Numbered from the stretch's first letter, positions 21,865 to 33,198 are shown. The stretch is 64,000 bases of DNA from Microcyclospora pomicola (GCA_002786065.1 NHNY01000004.1:496001-560000), one strand, 5' to 3'. Notes: generated by a model not told the origin, from the sequence alone. Numbers and translations are program-made.

Positions 21865-22682
21865 TGAACCGATGATGGGAGGTTAATACAACTTGAAAAG
21901 AAGACTCAGGAGCTCACGTCTCACATTCTTCCCAGAGCCATTCACGTGCTCGATGCAGCTTGGGTGTACGAGAGGTGCCAGGCCCTGCAACGCGTCTTTG
22001 GAATCGAATGCGGACCATTGAGCAGCCCGAAAACAATGTGCACATGGCACAGGATGGCTTGATGTTGAGGGTGGTCTGGAGTAGGCCACGGCTACATGCA
22101 GCAACGGCGACATTTACCGAAGTCATCAGGGTCAGGATTTTGATCCGGACTCTCATTCACGCAACAGATATGAGCTTGTCTTAAAGGGCAACTTCACGCG
22201 TCCTATAGCTTTTTGGTCTCAGTGTGACGAGCTCCAGCGTACGACTCAGTCTCGAAGGTGGAGAGCATACGTACTCTGGTCAATATTGACGATCAAGACC
22301 GATGGACCTTTGAGTACCAACGCGGTAACTTTTTCAGACTTCTGGTATATGAAACATTAGAAATTAATACAGGAATTCAAGCTATATTGTAGTTTCTGCA
22401 GTATTACTTGACAAAACCCGTTCAGACTGCACGAGGTTCTACTTTCTGTGGTTATACCTTCTGCCTCATTGACTGGGGAACTTTGTGTATATTGCCTTGT
22501 AGATCTGTGTCTTGCATCGGCTTTATGTATTGGACGGAAGCGCTCAGATGCAGGTTATTTTGTGATTGAACTACAGCAAGACCATGGTTACATGAACTTG
22601 CGATAAGCGGCTCCTGACCACAGTCCCAGTGCGAACCTCGATCAGGTATTCACTCGACTTTCGACGACCTGTGTGAGCTAGC
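21865..22682. other. Intergenic, convergent 3' ends
   Basis: About 0.8 kb between the convergent Dcp1 and MBOAT genes; somewhat AT-rich around 22300-22560. I see no gene. Confidence 0.5.
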
Positions 22683-24573
22683 TTACTCAAGCTTCCCAAA
22701 CTCACTACTTCTGGTCCGCTGCAACGTCTCCTCCACTCTCCTTCTCAACTCCGGGCCTTGTGGCAGATCATGCGCGTCCTTCCTCTTCTGGATCTCTTCC
22801 ATGATCTCATTGACCATCTCGTCCCATTCTTGACTAGGGTCACTGGGTATACCCAAGGTGGCACCCTGGAAGCGTTCCTGACTTTCGTTCCTGCGCAACT
22901 GGCTTGTCGGTCGCGTACTATGAGCCTTGACCTTGCGTTGTAGCCAGACCTTCCCGGGAGTGAGTAGGAAGACAGTACATGCACCAGTTCCGATGACTGC
23001 GTAGAAGTACACTCGTGCCCAAGCTGCTGTACTATCTGGGATGGTGAGAAGGATGAACGGTGCCGTGACGAACGAGAATGTGAGCTGAGTCACCAGCCAG
23101 GTAAAGACATCATAATAGCGTTTGTAAGGACCAGGTTTCGTGCCATCGGGCGACATGAAAAGTGGTCGTAGAAGTCGTCGGGAGTCTGCACACTTGTCAG
23201 TTGAAACACACGAACGAAAACATCACTACTTACTCTTTGCTATGTTTTGGACGAAACTACCCATCACAAACGTCATGTAATAGCCGGGGGCAAACCCATG
23301 CCAGAACGCGCTCGTGACGAATGTTGCCATGCTGGCACGAAAGCCAGGCTTCTTTCCTTTCGGTGTTACACGCAGATAGATGTAATTGCGAAGCCAATGG
23401 TTCGTATTAATGTTCCAGAAGCCTAAGTATGCATGGCTGTTCTGTGCGAATTCAACGCCAGCGGGCTTGATGTTGGTGAGGCGATCCCAGTTAGGCTTGC
23501 CCGATTTGGGGTTCAATCCCTTATAGCCAATGCCGGATAGAATACACGCGCCCTCGGTGAGTGTCCACACGCCGTAGTACTTCATCCGTGTGACAAAGCT
23601 CATCATGTGGAGATGGTAGACACGCCAGAAGAAGCTCATGTTTTTGCATTGCTCGCTCAGCATGATATGGGGGCCGTGATATTTGGACATTTGCAGAAAG
23701 AGCAAGATCCACGCCAAGCCTTTCACCATCTTGATCATGGCAGGAGTACCACTACGCGGAATCCTGCGCTTCTTTCTTGTGGGAGGAGCTTTTAGTGGAT
23801 CGGTCCCCTCTGGTAGGTCGAACATGGTAGTGTTCAACCAGCGATGGTAGTCCACGAAATCGAAGGCCGGACCGACCATGATCGATGGAAAGAAGGCGAC
23901 AAACCCAGCATAGTCAAGAGGATTCGGCAATTGGGTTAGGGCACGCTCCTTCTGTGCGTCGTTGATGTCTTCAGGCTTCTGCCTACCATCCCATATGTTC
24001 CAGCAGAAGGCCGACAGCTTCATGACCAGAACCATCTGAGCTCCGGTGATGTCGACAGTACTTGGACTGTCGGCTATCATGCGGTAGATGTGGCTGACCG
24101 ACATATGACCCAGCAAGAAGCTGAAACCAATCCATGGCATGATCGGACCCTTGACGTATGCTGCTATGAGGTAGGTGCCAACAGCATCAAATACAATGGT
24201 GGCCAGACCACCCCACAGATCGAAGAGCCCCACTAGAAAGAACAATGCCACGCTGATGTCGTTAGAGTATGCTCGATGCCTTGATCGGGTGTACTCACGC
24301 GATGTTGAACACATTTTTCAGCCATGGTTTATCGTCAGGAACCCGTTTGAGGACTCCCGCCAAAGGATATGATATCAAAAATGTGACAATAAGCTTGACT
24401 GCAGTCAACGTCAGAAGGCAGCTCGTCGTATCAACAGCGATTGATGTAACTTACGCTCGTCAGGAGCAGCGCCTAATTGCCCACCAACGTACTCGAAAGC
24501 TAGAAGCAGGTCAGTTGGGGAAGTCCCTAGGTACGGTTCTGTAGGACCTACGAGTATTGATATATGGTAACAT
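22683..24573 (-). CDS. ALE1: MBOAT lysophospholipid acyltransferase (Ale1/LPT1 type)
   Basis: Five exons, introns 24500-24551, 24399-24454, 24253-24298 and 23186-23233, 562 aa. The enzyme re-acylates lysophospholipids in the ER membrane (Lands cycle). The spliced N-terminus reads MLPYINTPFEYVGG and then GAAPDELKLIVTFLISYPLAG, which matches fungal Ale1 closely and fixes the start at 24573. Conserved MBOAT blocks are GHMSVSHIYRM, FWNINTNHWLRNYIYLR and SAFWHGFAPGYYMTF, the last holding the catalytic His. About ten membrane segments are present. The C-terminus is hydrophilic and charged (EEIQKRKDAHD), with no clear HDEL-like signal. A 14-bp perfect palindrome sits at the intron 2 acceptor. Confidence 0.92.
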
Positions 24574-25129
24574 CTTATGAATCTACTGGCTGAGCCAGAT
24601 GAGGCTCAAAGATAGTTTTCAAGACCGCAGGGATTGCACATTGCTCCTCGGTGGTTCCGGGAGATTCGTGTCGGTGTGGTATATCATGTCGACAGTTGCA
24701 GTGGTGGCCGCATCAGTCTGCCAGAAATTCTGCGGCAAGACTGCGTCATCCCGCTCAGCTCGTTCAGCGCTTCACGAGTACACACTGCACAACATGTACG
24801 AGGAGCCTGTTTGACCTGACGATAAGGTCCCTGTTGCTTTGGACGAGCGTCTGGGACGTAGCTTGGAAGATCAGGTGCCTTACTAGCCTTTGGACGGGAC
24901 GACGATAGGCAGGTGGCTTGGCATTATAGAATGTCACTGGGCCTACTAGAAGTGGGAAAGAGTCTTTGGCAAGATTCGCTGTTGCAGGTCTGGAATTGCG
25001 AATATACAATATGCTCCCGGCGATGCTATCCATAAACACCATTCCTAGACTCCAGTCCGTTCGTTATCATCAATTCCAGAACGTATGCGCATGATTATAC
25101 TGTATGACCAACTCCAACCGTAAACCTCT
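24574..25129. other. Intergenic
   Basis: About 0.55 kb between the MBOAT start and the CENP-A stop, both on the minus strand. It holds the MBOAT promoter. I see nothing else. Confidence 0.5.
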
Positions 25130-25638
25130 TCAGCCCAGGCCTCCCCAAGCTCCTCGTATGCGCCGTGCTAGTTGGATATCTTTTTGCATGATCGTCACCC
25201 GTTTAGCATGTATTGCGCACAGATTCGTGTCCTCGAAAAGATGCACCAGAAAAGCTTCGACAGCTTCTTGTAAAGCCTGGATGGCTTGTGACTGCCACCT
25301 GGTGACATTGGAGTACGCCGGTGCCATGGTCATCGTCACTTCTCGGACCTACACGACGTTAGTAAGAGCGCCGATGAAGAGTAGTTGTGTCTCCACACCA
25401 GTCGCGCAAAGGGTAGTTTCGCCATTAATAGCTCAGTTGACTTCTGATACCGTCTGATCTCACGCAGAGCCACTGTGCCAGGCTTATATCGAATTTTCCG
25501 CCGTGCAGGACTTGCTATGCTCGTACTCGCTCCGCTGGTCCTTGGTGCCTTGCCTGATAATGCGCGCATTCCTGAGGGTGCTCTTTTCTCTCCGAGGCTT
25601 GGTCTTCCTCTCCGCGCCATAGCCTGTGTTCGCGCCAT
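25130..25638 (-). CDS. CSE4: Centromeric histone H3 variant (CENP-A/Cse4)
   Basis: Two exons, intron 25349-25398 (perfect TACTAAC branch site), 152 aa. CENP-A replaces H3 in centromeric nucleosomes and founds the kinetochore. The start at 25638 gives [14 protein letters not shown], like the H3 N-terminus; an in-frame upstream start candidate would add five residues. The divergent basic tail (about 1-50) is followed by the fold: [31 protein letters not shown], then [20 protein letters not shown] and [18 protein letters not shown], ending [13 protein letters not shown]. The longer loop 1 ([11 protein letters not shown]), the Trp after it and the GGLG end separate it from canonical H3. It shares a divergent 527-bp promoter with the FUN14 gene. 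Confidence 0.95.
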
Positions 25639-26165
25639 ATTCGTTGCTACCACAATCCGTTTTTTGACCTAGACCTCCAACATACAGGATCCCCAGCGAC
25701 CGTGACCGCGACTCAGTCAGCTCCGAAGTCCTCGTGAGACTGTCGTGATGGTCGGAAACGCGCTTGCAATGCGCCGGGCTTTGTACAAGTCGCGGTATAG
25801 ATTGTTTGGACGATTCTGATAGCTTGTCTGGTCCTTCAAATGTGTAGCATTCGATGATTCGAGTGTCCTGATTGTGGACGTGTTGTTCGCCTCTCTGCGC
25901 AAGAACCGCAGGTTGACTGTTGACATGGCTCTGGATGGACGCGACCTACGAGAGCAAACACTAGCGCGGCACGGGCCATCGTCCGTGTGGTTTCGCCTCG
26001 GACTCCAGCTGCACGGACCCTGATGAAGTCATGGTACCTGCAGTACATGATCGACATTCACAGGCAACATGAATTGTACATGACCATTGCTGTGAAGTCA
26101 CCAGAGATCGATTGTTGAAGGCTGTCCGACTACTTATATCCTTCGCGCAGAGACACATCATAGCC
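25639..26165. other. Divergent promoter, CENP-A / FUN14
   Basis: About 0.5 kb driving two genes in opposite directions. I looked for an ACGCGT cell-cycle box and did not find a perfect one. I see no other feature. Confidence 0.5.
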
Positions 26166-26729
26166 ATGGCTTCCAGACTATTCCATTCGGCCCTCTCACA
26201 CGCCAGAGGATCCCTCTTCGCCGTCGGGTTGGGAGCTTCGGCTGGTCTTGTAGTTCCACAGCTCCTCCGAACATATCAATCACGCTACGCACTACGTCTT
26301 GATTCTAGCGTTTCAACGAGCAGTCCGAAAGATTGGTCATATAGACAATATCAGTCGGACGCCAAGAACCCCATCACCAGGAAGGATGGCAAGCTCAATG
26401 CGAGCGCCGTTCGACAGATGAGCTCGGGCAGCATAGTTGGTATGAGCAAGCACAACCGTCATGAGACGAGCACATGCTGACCGCTGGTTATTACAGGCCT
26501 CGTTGCTGGTCTCGGAGTCTCCTTCTTCTCAAAATCTCTCGCGCTCCTCCTTGGACTACTGGTCATTGGTGTGCAAACGGCAGAGCACTACGGCATACGC
26601 CTGATTCCGTACAACAGATTGCAAAGATATGTCAAGGGAGTGGATCTACGGAGCGCTATTCAGGATAACGCTGCGTTCAAGATATCATTTGGCACCATGT
26701 TTGCTCTGAGTGCATTTGCGGAGTTTTAG
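26166..26729 (+). CDS. FUN14-domain mitochondrial outer-membrane protein
   Basis: Two exons, intron 26440-26496, 168 aa. The N-terminal 90 residues are Ser/Arg-rich (MASRLFHSALSHARG), suggesting mitochondrial targeting. The FUN14 domain follows the splice: GSIVG-LVAGLGVSFFSKSL, LLLGLLVIGVQTAEHYGI, LIPYNRLQRYVKGVDLRSA and FKISFGTMFALSAFAEF at the end. Three membrane helices are expected. Human FUNDC1 is a mitophagy receptor in the outer membrane. Fungal members lack a clear LIR motif and their role is less certain; none is obvious here either. Confidence 0.88.
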
Positions 26730-28264
26730 TGGAGGGCGTTGCGTGAAGAAATGAGGTATCGAAAGCAATCTTTAAGAGCTGGGACATTGAAACGGTGACA
26801 TTGGTCCGCAGGGATCTTGCCTGGTCAACTGATGTACGCGTGAGGATTATGCAGTATAGAGCACAATGAGGCGTATCAATGTAAGCAACAAGATCCACTT
26901 ACATTGGCACGACCTACATTCTGAGCGCATAGCAGTGATTGAGCTCATGCATAAACAGGCGTGTTAGATATGTCTATCTGCACTAGTACTGGGGTTAATG
27001 ATAAGTTCAGTCGTATTGCAATGTCTGTCGCGGCATTTCAAGAATGCATGATAGCGTGTGAACTTTTCCGCTCACGACGAACGACTCCTCATTGCTCCAC
27101 CCTTGCTCACAATGATAGTGCCTCCGCCGCTTCAGATAGCACCAAACCTTCTCACGCCCGAAATCGCAATAGCCCAATTTGCACCAGCTGAAGGCAGACT
27201 CGACTGCCTGAAGACGACACATCAGAGCCAACTTCTCGCCGCACGCTTTGAGACATACTCTTTCGACCTCCCCAGTCAGGTTTCCCTAGATCGTCGCGAT
27301 TGGCCTTTCAATGCCGGGGTTAGACAAGATTCCGCCATCCCAGCCAACGTCATGTTTGGCGAACAGGAGAGAACCATGCGGTAGCAGATCAGGATCTCTG
27401 GAAACTGCTGCTCGAGTGGGTCGGGGAACATACAAGAGGTCAGGTCAAGCTTTTGGGAATCCGACGGGTTGAACGAGGACGCAGACGTCGCAGCTAAGGT
27501 GGCTAGCAAGTAGGCTTCGGTAGCCAAATTCATAATCCTTCATCGCTTACATTCAACAGGACGATATTTTATGCTGCATTCCTGATCGGACGAGAGCCGA
27601 ACTTCAGAACGTACAAGCATACAAGGAAACGGTTCCTCCAGAGACGAGAGCGTAGGGGCATTTACACGGTAGAAAAGCTAGCTTGTTGCTACTGGTACAC
27701 ATTTTACGAAGGTAGAGCTTCGAGTAAAGATTCAGCATATTGACTTGAGTATCGAAACCTGTCAGCTCAAAGGTAAGACAAGTTTCAATCCCACTCAACC
27801 TCAAGGAGAAGTCCACTGCTTGTAGCTGCGTCAGCTTGTATTAGCTCTCAGTCGTTCCGCTCTGTCGTAGGCAGAGAATAAGTACAAAGTGTGCTGGGTT
27901 GGTATGAACCGTTTCAGTCTTGATCGTAGTGCAGGAAGGTCAAATGCGAGCTTATGTCTGCTTGTTGTGTTCGCTTTCGATGGAGGTTGCACTCAGATAA
28001 AAGGCTAGTCTAAAGTCCGCAAAGCTCCGTGGTTTGCCCATCTTTGTTTGGCCTGCTTCGAACTTTATCACATGAATGTGACATCTTTCACCACCTTCAC
28101 TTGCTGACTTTCGATCTTCTCACTTCACCTTCAGCAAGCTTCTCGCACCCTCAGCACACCACTCCGTAATTATAAAATTCAACCACCTGACTTGTCTATT
28201 GACATTCCACTGACGTTTGTAAAGGTCACTCTGCCAATACCCCGACGAAGAAATACGAGTCACC
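26730..28264. other. Intergenic, 1.5 kb, possibly a small secreted Cys-rich gene
   Basis: No confident gene. On the minus strand from 27533 an ATG begins a signal-peptide-like stretch (MNLATEAYLLATLAATSASS); further down, after an in-frame TAG preceded by GATC, a Cys-rich frame appears (CLKACGEKLALMC and CKLGYC). A splice joining them is possible but not compelling. The 200 bp before 28264 are pyrimidine-rich and act as the leader of the next gene. Confidence 0.35.
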
Positions 28265-28735
28265 ATGCCGCCAAACAATTGGAACGACTCCACAGATCGT
28301 CAGCTTCTGCTGATCATGATTCACCTCGCGGCACCCCAGCTGCCCAAATGGGACAAAGTGGCGGAGCTCATGGGTGATAGATTCACCGCTGAAGCCGTTC
28401 GGTATGTTGTGCCTCAACACATCGTCGCAGAGCACAGATGCTGACACTTTCACAGTCAACACTTCCAGAAGCTGCGCAAGGCCAGCGTCTCTCAGTTCGG
28501 CGCTCTTGGTGGTTCCAAAAGCAACACTTCTACCCCTGCTCCCACTCCGCGCAAGCCAAAGACCAAGGATAACAGTGAGACGCTGAGCAAGTCCACCGGC
28601 AAACGCAAGAACATGCCTTGCACCACCCCCGGGATCGATGGTGACGAGGACGACGATGAAGAAGTCAGCCCGCTGAAGAAGCGTGCCGTGAAGGTCGAGA
28701 AGGTGGAGGAAGTTGACGATAGCATGTTCAACTGA
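28265..28735 (+). CDS. Small SANT/Myb-like nuclear protein, first of three
   Basis: Two exons, intron 28402-28455, 138 aa. The N-terminal 50 residues form a SANT/Myb-like three-helix unit: WNDSTDRQLLLIMI, WDKVAELMG and AEAVRQHFQKLRK. The rest is disordered: a Ser/Thr/Pro/Lys stretch with TPAPTPRKPKTKD, a bipartite basic NLS-like segment (SPLKKRAVKVEK) and an acidic end (VEEVDDSMFN). VKVE near the C-terminus fits the SUMO consensus psi-K-x-E. DNA or chromatin binding is expected from the fold but not shown. Two similar small genes follow on the same strand at 29680 and 31542. No established family name is claimed. Confidence 0.75.
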
Positions 28736-29679
28736 TGGTAACTCTAATTATTTCGAGCGACTGATATGGGTCTGTCATCGATGAGCCAGCAATGAGTTTC
28801 GTTTGACAATGACGAGAGGGCACGCTACCAGGCGAAATGCTAGCAGTAATGATGCTACGGCAGCTACTCAAGAGATGTAGGTGCAGTAAGCTACTGCATA
28901 TGTTCGTAGCGAGGCAACATATAATACTCCTATCCTGACCTATTATCACGTCCTGTCCATGTCATTATGAGAAGAGCGATGGCGGGAGGTAGATTTAGAC
29001 TTCACGCTTCCTGCAGCCGGCATCCCCATGCAGCCAAGCAGCCTGCAGGTCCGCCACGTCCGAGCGTTTCAGACTCGACGTCTTCCCCGTCTCGTCTGCA
29101 ATCAGTCCCGATCTATCACTTCCACCATACCGCCTTCTCACGTTTGCATGCGTTAGCTCGCACGGGCTCGCACGTCGGTTTGTAGTGCTTGCAGGTAGGA
29201 CAATACGTTGGCCCTGCGAATCCCACGACGTGGGCGCGACGATGGCCCTCTGACCGACCAGGATTCCAGGGCATGCTTGTGCACATATCGACCAGGTCCT
29301 GTGCCGTTTGGGTTGGGGACCTGCAGACGAGAGCTCTGTCGGATGCCAATGCCATCAACCTGCATGCCGATCGTAGACCTGATAACATAGTTTCTGTTGC
29401 CTTGTGTCGGTCTCCTTCAGTTGGCCTTTGAGCCCGTTCGCTTGTCCGCGTGTGGCACATGTCAAACCCACGGCTGCCAGAGGCCGCTTAACGACCCCTC
29501 ACGGCTTCGCACGCAAATGCTTGCTTGATGCCCGTTTGAGCAATTCATGTGAAGGTAGCTTCTATCTTTCTTCACTACTTCTCCAAGCACCCAGACCTCC
29601 CACGACTCAATTCTACTCTCATCAATACTTGCGACTTCTCGGTGCTCACTCTTCAGCCTTCACTTCAGCATAAGTCAAG
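28736..29679. other. Intergenic between the first and second SANT-like genes
   Basis: About 0.9 kb. The last 130 bp are pyrimidine-rich, as a leader. I see no other gene; the open frames on both strands at 29100-29460 look like chance. Confidence 0.45.
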
Positions 29680-30290
29680 ATGTCCACCAAACGTGTCGCC
29701 ACCAACTGGGATAGTAAGGAAACTTGGGAGCGCCTGGTATCTGCGATCATCGCCAGCGGCGTCAAGGTTAGTCTGTCAGCGTTTTCAAGCGTTGAACATG
29801 TTCAAGTCGCACAGTATCTAACGGACCGATAGCTCGATCTCCGCGAGATTGCCAAGTTCTACGGTACAACATACGATACCCTCGAGAACCGACTTCGCAA
29901 GATCAAGAAGGATGCTGCTGTGCTGAAGGAGGAGGTCGCGACGGGCGAACGTGCCGAAGTACCCAGCGCCCGCAGCGCCCCAAATACGCCAAAGAAAGCT
30001 CGAACTCCAAAGACTGACCGTGTCGTTGGTGGTCTTGATGGTACGTCGACGTTTCCCACGATGCTGATGGACTCAACACTAATCCGTCGAAAGCTGTCGT
30101 CAACGGACGCATCACCAAAACAACACCATCTAAGAGGAATAAAACAAGCCCCGTTAAACAGGAACTGCTTGGCTCCGACTACTCCTTCATGACCGACCCC
30201 GACGTCTTCAACGACTCATTCCTGCACAGTCACGATGGAAGTTTTCACATCACTGGTTACGGTGGGGAGAACATGGGCGATTCATTCTGA
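29680..30290 (+). CDS. Small SANT/Myb-like nuclear protein, second of three
   Basis: Three exons, introns 29767-29832 (branch site TATCTAACG) and 30041-30093, 163 aa. The N-terminal domain reads TNWDSKETWERLVSAIIASG, LDLREIAKFYG and YDTLENRLRKIKK, again a three-helix SANT-like unit. The tail is basic and Pro/Thr-rich (PNTPKKARTPKTD, TPSKRNKTSPVK), then acidic and aromatic (SDYSFMTDPDVFNDSF), ending GGENMGDSF. The SUMO-type motif VKQE lies between the basic and acidic parts. The layout of domain, basic linker, VKxE and acidic end is the same as in the neighbours at 28265 and 31542, though sequence identity is low. Function unknown. Confidence 0.72.
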
Positions 30291-31541
30291 GATTCGTGAT
30301 GCCGAGCGTCTCGGTCATGTGTCAGTAACATGGTCTGGGTTGATCGGTCCGGCCTTGACATTTGCGATTTGCCATCAGATGGAAGTACTCGAGATAGTGC
30401 TTGATGCATGATGGACTCAGCCCTTCCCGACCGTGAGCTTTTGTTTTTGTGCTATAGCGAGACCAACTCCATATCCGAATTGTTCCCATCAGGAACGATC
30501 ACAATGCTTCTCTGCTCCTTTAATTTGCATACCAAACATCCACGAATCAGCCTGGCGTCTGCAACTGTGACCTTCTTCGTCCAAGTCAGCAAACTCGTAG
30601 ATCATGTAATGCTCTATGTGACAACGACATGGCCCTCGTTAAGTCCTCGTACTTCTCACGCCCAGTTTCGACAAACGGGGTGCGCAATTCCCGCCCCACC
30701 CCAACACCCTCCATCTCACACACACACCTCTTTGACCGCCAACTCCAACTCCAATGCCTCTACTATGACTCACACACGCCCACACGCCCGAACAACCAAT
30801 GTCACCCGTCCCCCAACCGCGCTCTGAAACACACTTAGCCTCAAACCTAGTCGCGAAGAGAGTTCGACGTTGCTGCAACGAAGCCCGCACGGTGGCGTCG
30901 TTGCCGGTACGCGCGGGGCAGGGATGTGTACGGTAGACATCTGTGGTAAAGTCGCTGCGAGGCGCAACGGATACGCTGTGGGCGTCGACGTCGAGGGTCG
31001 TTGGACGGGCGTTGGAGGATAGGCGTGCGGGTGTTCATGGGCGATCGGGGTGGAGGGTGGATGATGGGTGCGCCGTTCACTTGACGAAAATGCTGTTGTG
31101 CACACGTTGGACTCTGTTTCGGTGTCGGGCATTGGATATGGCTATTGTACATGTGCGCGTTTGCTGCGATCGGGACTTCATCGTGTAGGTTGTCTTACTT
31201 TTCATACGGTTGGCGGTTTCTCGACGGCGCTGCTCTTCACTGCGAACAAAGACGTCGATTCTGAGCAGAGCTTCGAACAGCTTCACTTGCAGTGACTACG
31301 TATGTCGACCTTTCTTTGTTCATTTGCATCTCACATCGCCAGTCGACTTCACATGCCGCCGGATCAGCAGCGATCCAGCCTCCTCCTTTTACCCCATTTA
31401 CCCTCCCAAGAATATCTCCAATCCTCGTCTTCGAAGCCACCAACCAACCTACTCCACCACTGACCAGCATCCTTCCAGCACATTTGCAGTCAGTGAGCAA
31501 CACTCAGCGTCTGCAGCTTCTCCCCAGCACCTACCACCGAG
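30291..31541. other. Intergenic with strand-asymmetric low-complexity sequence
   Basis: About 1.25 kb before the third SANT-like gene. Around 30680-30820 the plus strand is C/A-rich and nearly free of G (CACACACACC-like); around 31000-31080 it is G-rich (GGGTGGAGGGTGGATGATGGG region). A pyrimidine-rich leader covers about 31370-31541. No supported gene. Confidence 0.5.
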
Positions 31542-32161
31542 ATGCCGAAATCCTGGACCGCCACCCACGATCAACAGTTGTTGCTGCTGATCCTCAAGAC
31601 CCACAAGATCGACTCCAAGGTCGTCGCCAGCGCCTGGTCAGATGCTTATGGTATGCCCCCTTCACGCACCATAATCGAGGTGCCCCCTCAATTTGTCTCG
31701 GCCAAACATCTGACAACTCCTTCGTAGCCGACGACCCCACCACCGCAGGCGCCATCACGCAGCACATCGCCAAGCTGGCGCGCAAAGTCGGCGGTGCCGC
31801 GGGATCTAGCGCTGCGACACCCAAGATCGTAGCTCCGCCCAAGGTCGCCACCCCACGCAAGATCGACCGCGTCGGTGCTGCGACCAAGACGCCATCGAGC
31901 GCCTCCGGGCGGAAACGTGCGGGGCGTTCCCCCTTGAGTGACGATGATGTGATGGAGGACGACCACGGCGCGTTCGTGCTCGACGAGGAGAGTCCAGCGA
32001 AACGGCAGCAGATCGCGCGTAAGTCGAAAACGCCCGGGAAGTCGTATCGCCTCGACGACAGCGATGGCGAAAATGTGGATGTGGAGGGTGAGCGGGTGAC
32101 CAAGGTGAAGATTGAACAAGGACTCGACGAGGATGGGTCGGAATATGGCTTTCTCGTCTAG
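31542..32161 (+). CDS. Small SANT/Myb-like nuclear protein, third of three
   Basis: Two exons, intron 31651-31727, 180 aa. The N-terminal unit is KSWTATHDQQLLLLILKTHK, SKVVASAWSDAYG and AGAITQHIAKLARKVGG. Then follow an Ala/Pro/Lys-rich linker (TPKIVAPPKVATPRK), a basic patch (GRKRAGRSP), SPAKRQQIARKSK and a C-terminus with VKIEQGLDEDGSE, a SUMO consensus followed by acidic residues. The HDQQLLLLIL start is closest to STDRQLLLIM of the first gene, supporting common descent. Expected to be nuclear. The coding frame could be read further upstream (to 31292), but this lacks the domain and crosses the leader. Confidence 0.75.
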
Positions 32162-32294
32162 ATGAGCCTTGGACTGCGAGATTCGAGAGGCCGACACTGA
32201 ACTCTCGGAAATTATTGGTTTCCAGATGAGATGTGATCGAGATGCTAGGAGGCATAAGAAGCAAGAGACAGGGTTGTACTTCACCACAGGTCAA

Positions 32295-32334
32295 GTCATC
32301 ATGTCATCATGTCATCAAGTCATCAAGTCATCCA
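32295..32334 (+). repeat. Five tandem copies of an 8-bp unit (GTCATCAW)
   Basis: Five consecutive 8-mers, GTCATCAT twice, GTCATCAA twice and GTCATCCA, lie in the short gap between the third SANT-like gene and the end of the Fmp52-like gene. It is probably a replication-slippage tract in overlapping 3' UTRs. Confidence 0.85.
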
Positions 32335-32377
32335 TCAATCTCCATCACAACTTACACGCCCAGCGCAGTCATTTCTT

Positions 32378-33198
32378 TCATATCGTCAGTGTGTTCACCA
32401 TCCCCCAGTCATCGCCCAGACAATCCTTATTCTCCAAAATTCTCTTGCCGGGCGACGGCATACCCTGCAGAGCAGTCTTGATCGCGCACCTGGCGAGACG
32501 ATCCACGGCGATCGCGGGCCCTACGCTCTCGGCCAGCAGCGTGGATGTGTACTCCCCTTTCGCCATGACAGTTCCGGGTCCTACAACAAATCGTTATGTC
32601 AGCAAGCCCACACACCTTCTCACCCATCGCCGAACCCAAACTCACTCAATGCAATTGCCTCGAAGCACCGCTTTCCCCCAATCTCTACCGACTCGTCCGC
32701 AACCTCAAAGATCCCCTTCTCCGCCGCTCCCTTGATCTTCCGGCTATCGTTGTACATCCACAGACTGCGGAACTGGTCCTGCTCCGCGCCATACCCGGAG
32801 ATGAACACGAATCGGAACGGGAACTTCTGCTTCGGCGCGCGGTCCGGGTGTAGGCCTGTCGCGAGGTACTTGGAGAACGTCTCCGCGCCGGTGACGGTGT
32901 AGTGCACGCCGACGAGGCGCGCGTCGTCGATGGACTTGTAGTCGGTCATGCGCGGGCGGCCAAGCGACCAGATGCAGGCCTCGACGCCGGCGGAGCGCAG
33001 CATGTTCAGCAGCGGCTCCGGGTACGAGCCGAAATCGTCGTGGAGCAGCTGGGTGCATTTGCGGTGGGTGGACAACGCGCGCGGCAGCTCTTTGCGGGTC
33101 AGCACGAAGACGTGGTCGATGTAGTTGTGCGCGAGGCATTGGAGCAGGATCTCCCCGCCGACGTAGCCGGTGCTACCAGATAGGAGGACTTTGACCAT
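32378..33198 (-). CDS. FMP52: Fmp52/HTATIP2-like NAD(P)-binding protein
   Basis: Two exons, intron 32581-32645, 251 aa. This is an atypical short-chain dehydrogenase: the N-terminal Rossmann motif is VLLSGSTGYVGGEILLQCL (GxxGxxG), later WSLGRPRMTDYKS and FVFISGYGA. The splice rebuilds AIALRPGTVMAKGE, the conserved RPG block of this family. Yeast Fmp52 is found at the mitochondrial outer membrane; mammalian HTATIP2/TIP30 is a relative. The start at 33198 (MVKVLLSG) is chosen because the in-frame extension upstream is Thr-rich leader. The substrate is unknown. It is convergent with the third SANT-like gene, 216 bp apart. Confidence 0.82.

Noticed and set aside
22200-22600. RIP-like AT-rich patch
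   Set aside because: AT content is only mildly raised and no duplicated or transposon-like sequence is present.
31292-31541. In-frame upstream extension of the third SANT-like gene
   Set aside because: It reads through the leader and the intron-containing region, lacks the helical domain, and the ATG at 31542 with intron 31651-31727 gives a better protein.
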